A stretch of 12,870 nucleotides of DNA from positions 1-12,870 of the forward strand of contig DFZI01000038.1 in the NCBI GenBank assembly GCA_002383665.1. The letters run 5' to 3'. A program made the translations under genes and the position numbers. Source of the stretch: Dehalococcoidia bacterium UBA4060 (GTDB lineage Bacteria > Chloroflexota > Dehalococcoidia > GIF9 > UBA5629). Below the pieces are notes generated by a model. That model had not been told where the DNA came from and searched no databases. It was given only the letters and a program-made list of their open reading frames with translations. Positions 12,790 to 12,870 of the stretch are shown here, one piece after another; positions within the stretch are counted from its first letter, which is position 1, and every line of letters starts with the position of its first letter.

Positions 12790-12870
12790 CAGGCTGTCCA
12801 AAAAGTCCGGTGGAGAAGTAGATGTTGATAAGGTAGACGGGGTAAAATGTGCGTAGAGGATGCTTCTGCC
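12790..12870 (+). mobile_element. Partial second copy of the IS1182-like element, running off the window
   Basis: It starts with the terminal repeat CAGGCTGTCC at 12790 and matches the reverse complement of 10062-10142 at 79 of 81 bases (differences at 12800 and 12811). It stops just short of the ribosome site of the transposase start, so the window does not show whether this is another 177-bp short form or the left end of a full insertion sequence. Orientation is opposite to the first copy. Confidence 0.85.

Overview
The window reads as a bacterial chromosome segment of moderate GC with dense, mostly short-spaced genes. The gene content and protein style (NEW3/ABC-2 operon, K+-independent membrane pyrophosphatase, a ribD-ribE-ribBA-ribH cluster, a zinc-ribbon membrane protein) suggest a member of the Chloroflexota, probably Dehalococcoidia. 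This is an inference from resemblance, not from a marker gene. No rRNA, tRNA or CRISPR array was found.

Layout: (1) 140-2962, plus strand: a three-gene export-type operon encoding a membrane-anchored NEW3-domain protein, an ABC ATPase and an ABC-2 permease, with a good promoter and a dyad operator candidate in front and a terminator behind. (2) 3060-3680: a glyoxalase-II-like metallo-beta-lactamase-fold hydrolase, ending in a bidirectional terminator shared with the convergent pyrophosphatase gene. (3) 3711-5879, minus: hppA, a proton-pumping membrane pyrophosphatase, divergent from (4) 6098-6352, a stand-alone EF-Tu domain-2-like small protein; each has a clear sigma-70-type promoter. (5) 9815-6358, minus: a complete riboflavin/lumazine operon, ribD-ribE-ribBA-ribH. 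(6) 10962-10180, minus: SIMPL-domain (DUF541) exported protein; 11097-11747, plus: signal peptidase I; 12711-11737, minus: zinc-ribbon/TM/fibronectin-III-like protein.

The accessory element is a 177-bp non-autonomous insertion (9966-10142) between the SIMPL gene and ribD. It has terminal inverted repeats, a 4-bp target duplication, and a remnant of the start of a transposase that resembles the IS1182 family. A second copy in inverted orientation begins at 12790 and runs off the window end; the shared 81 bp differ at two positions. The two copies bracket the SIMPL-lepB-zinc-ribbon block.

Functionally, the rib genes together supply all enzymatic steps from GTP and ribulose 5-phosphate to riboflavin except the phosphatase step. 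HppA couples pyrophosphate hydrolysis to proton export. The other genes belong to envelope processes (signal peptide cleavage, exported proteins, ABC-2 export). No FMN riboswitch is visible before ribD; instead there is a phased array of TTAGC motifs overlapping a candidate promoter. Related TTTAGC/GCTAAA hexamers recur in other promoters of the window.
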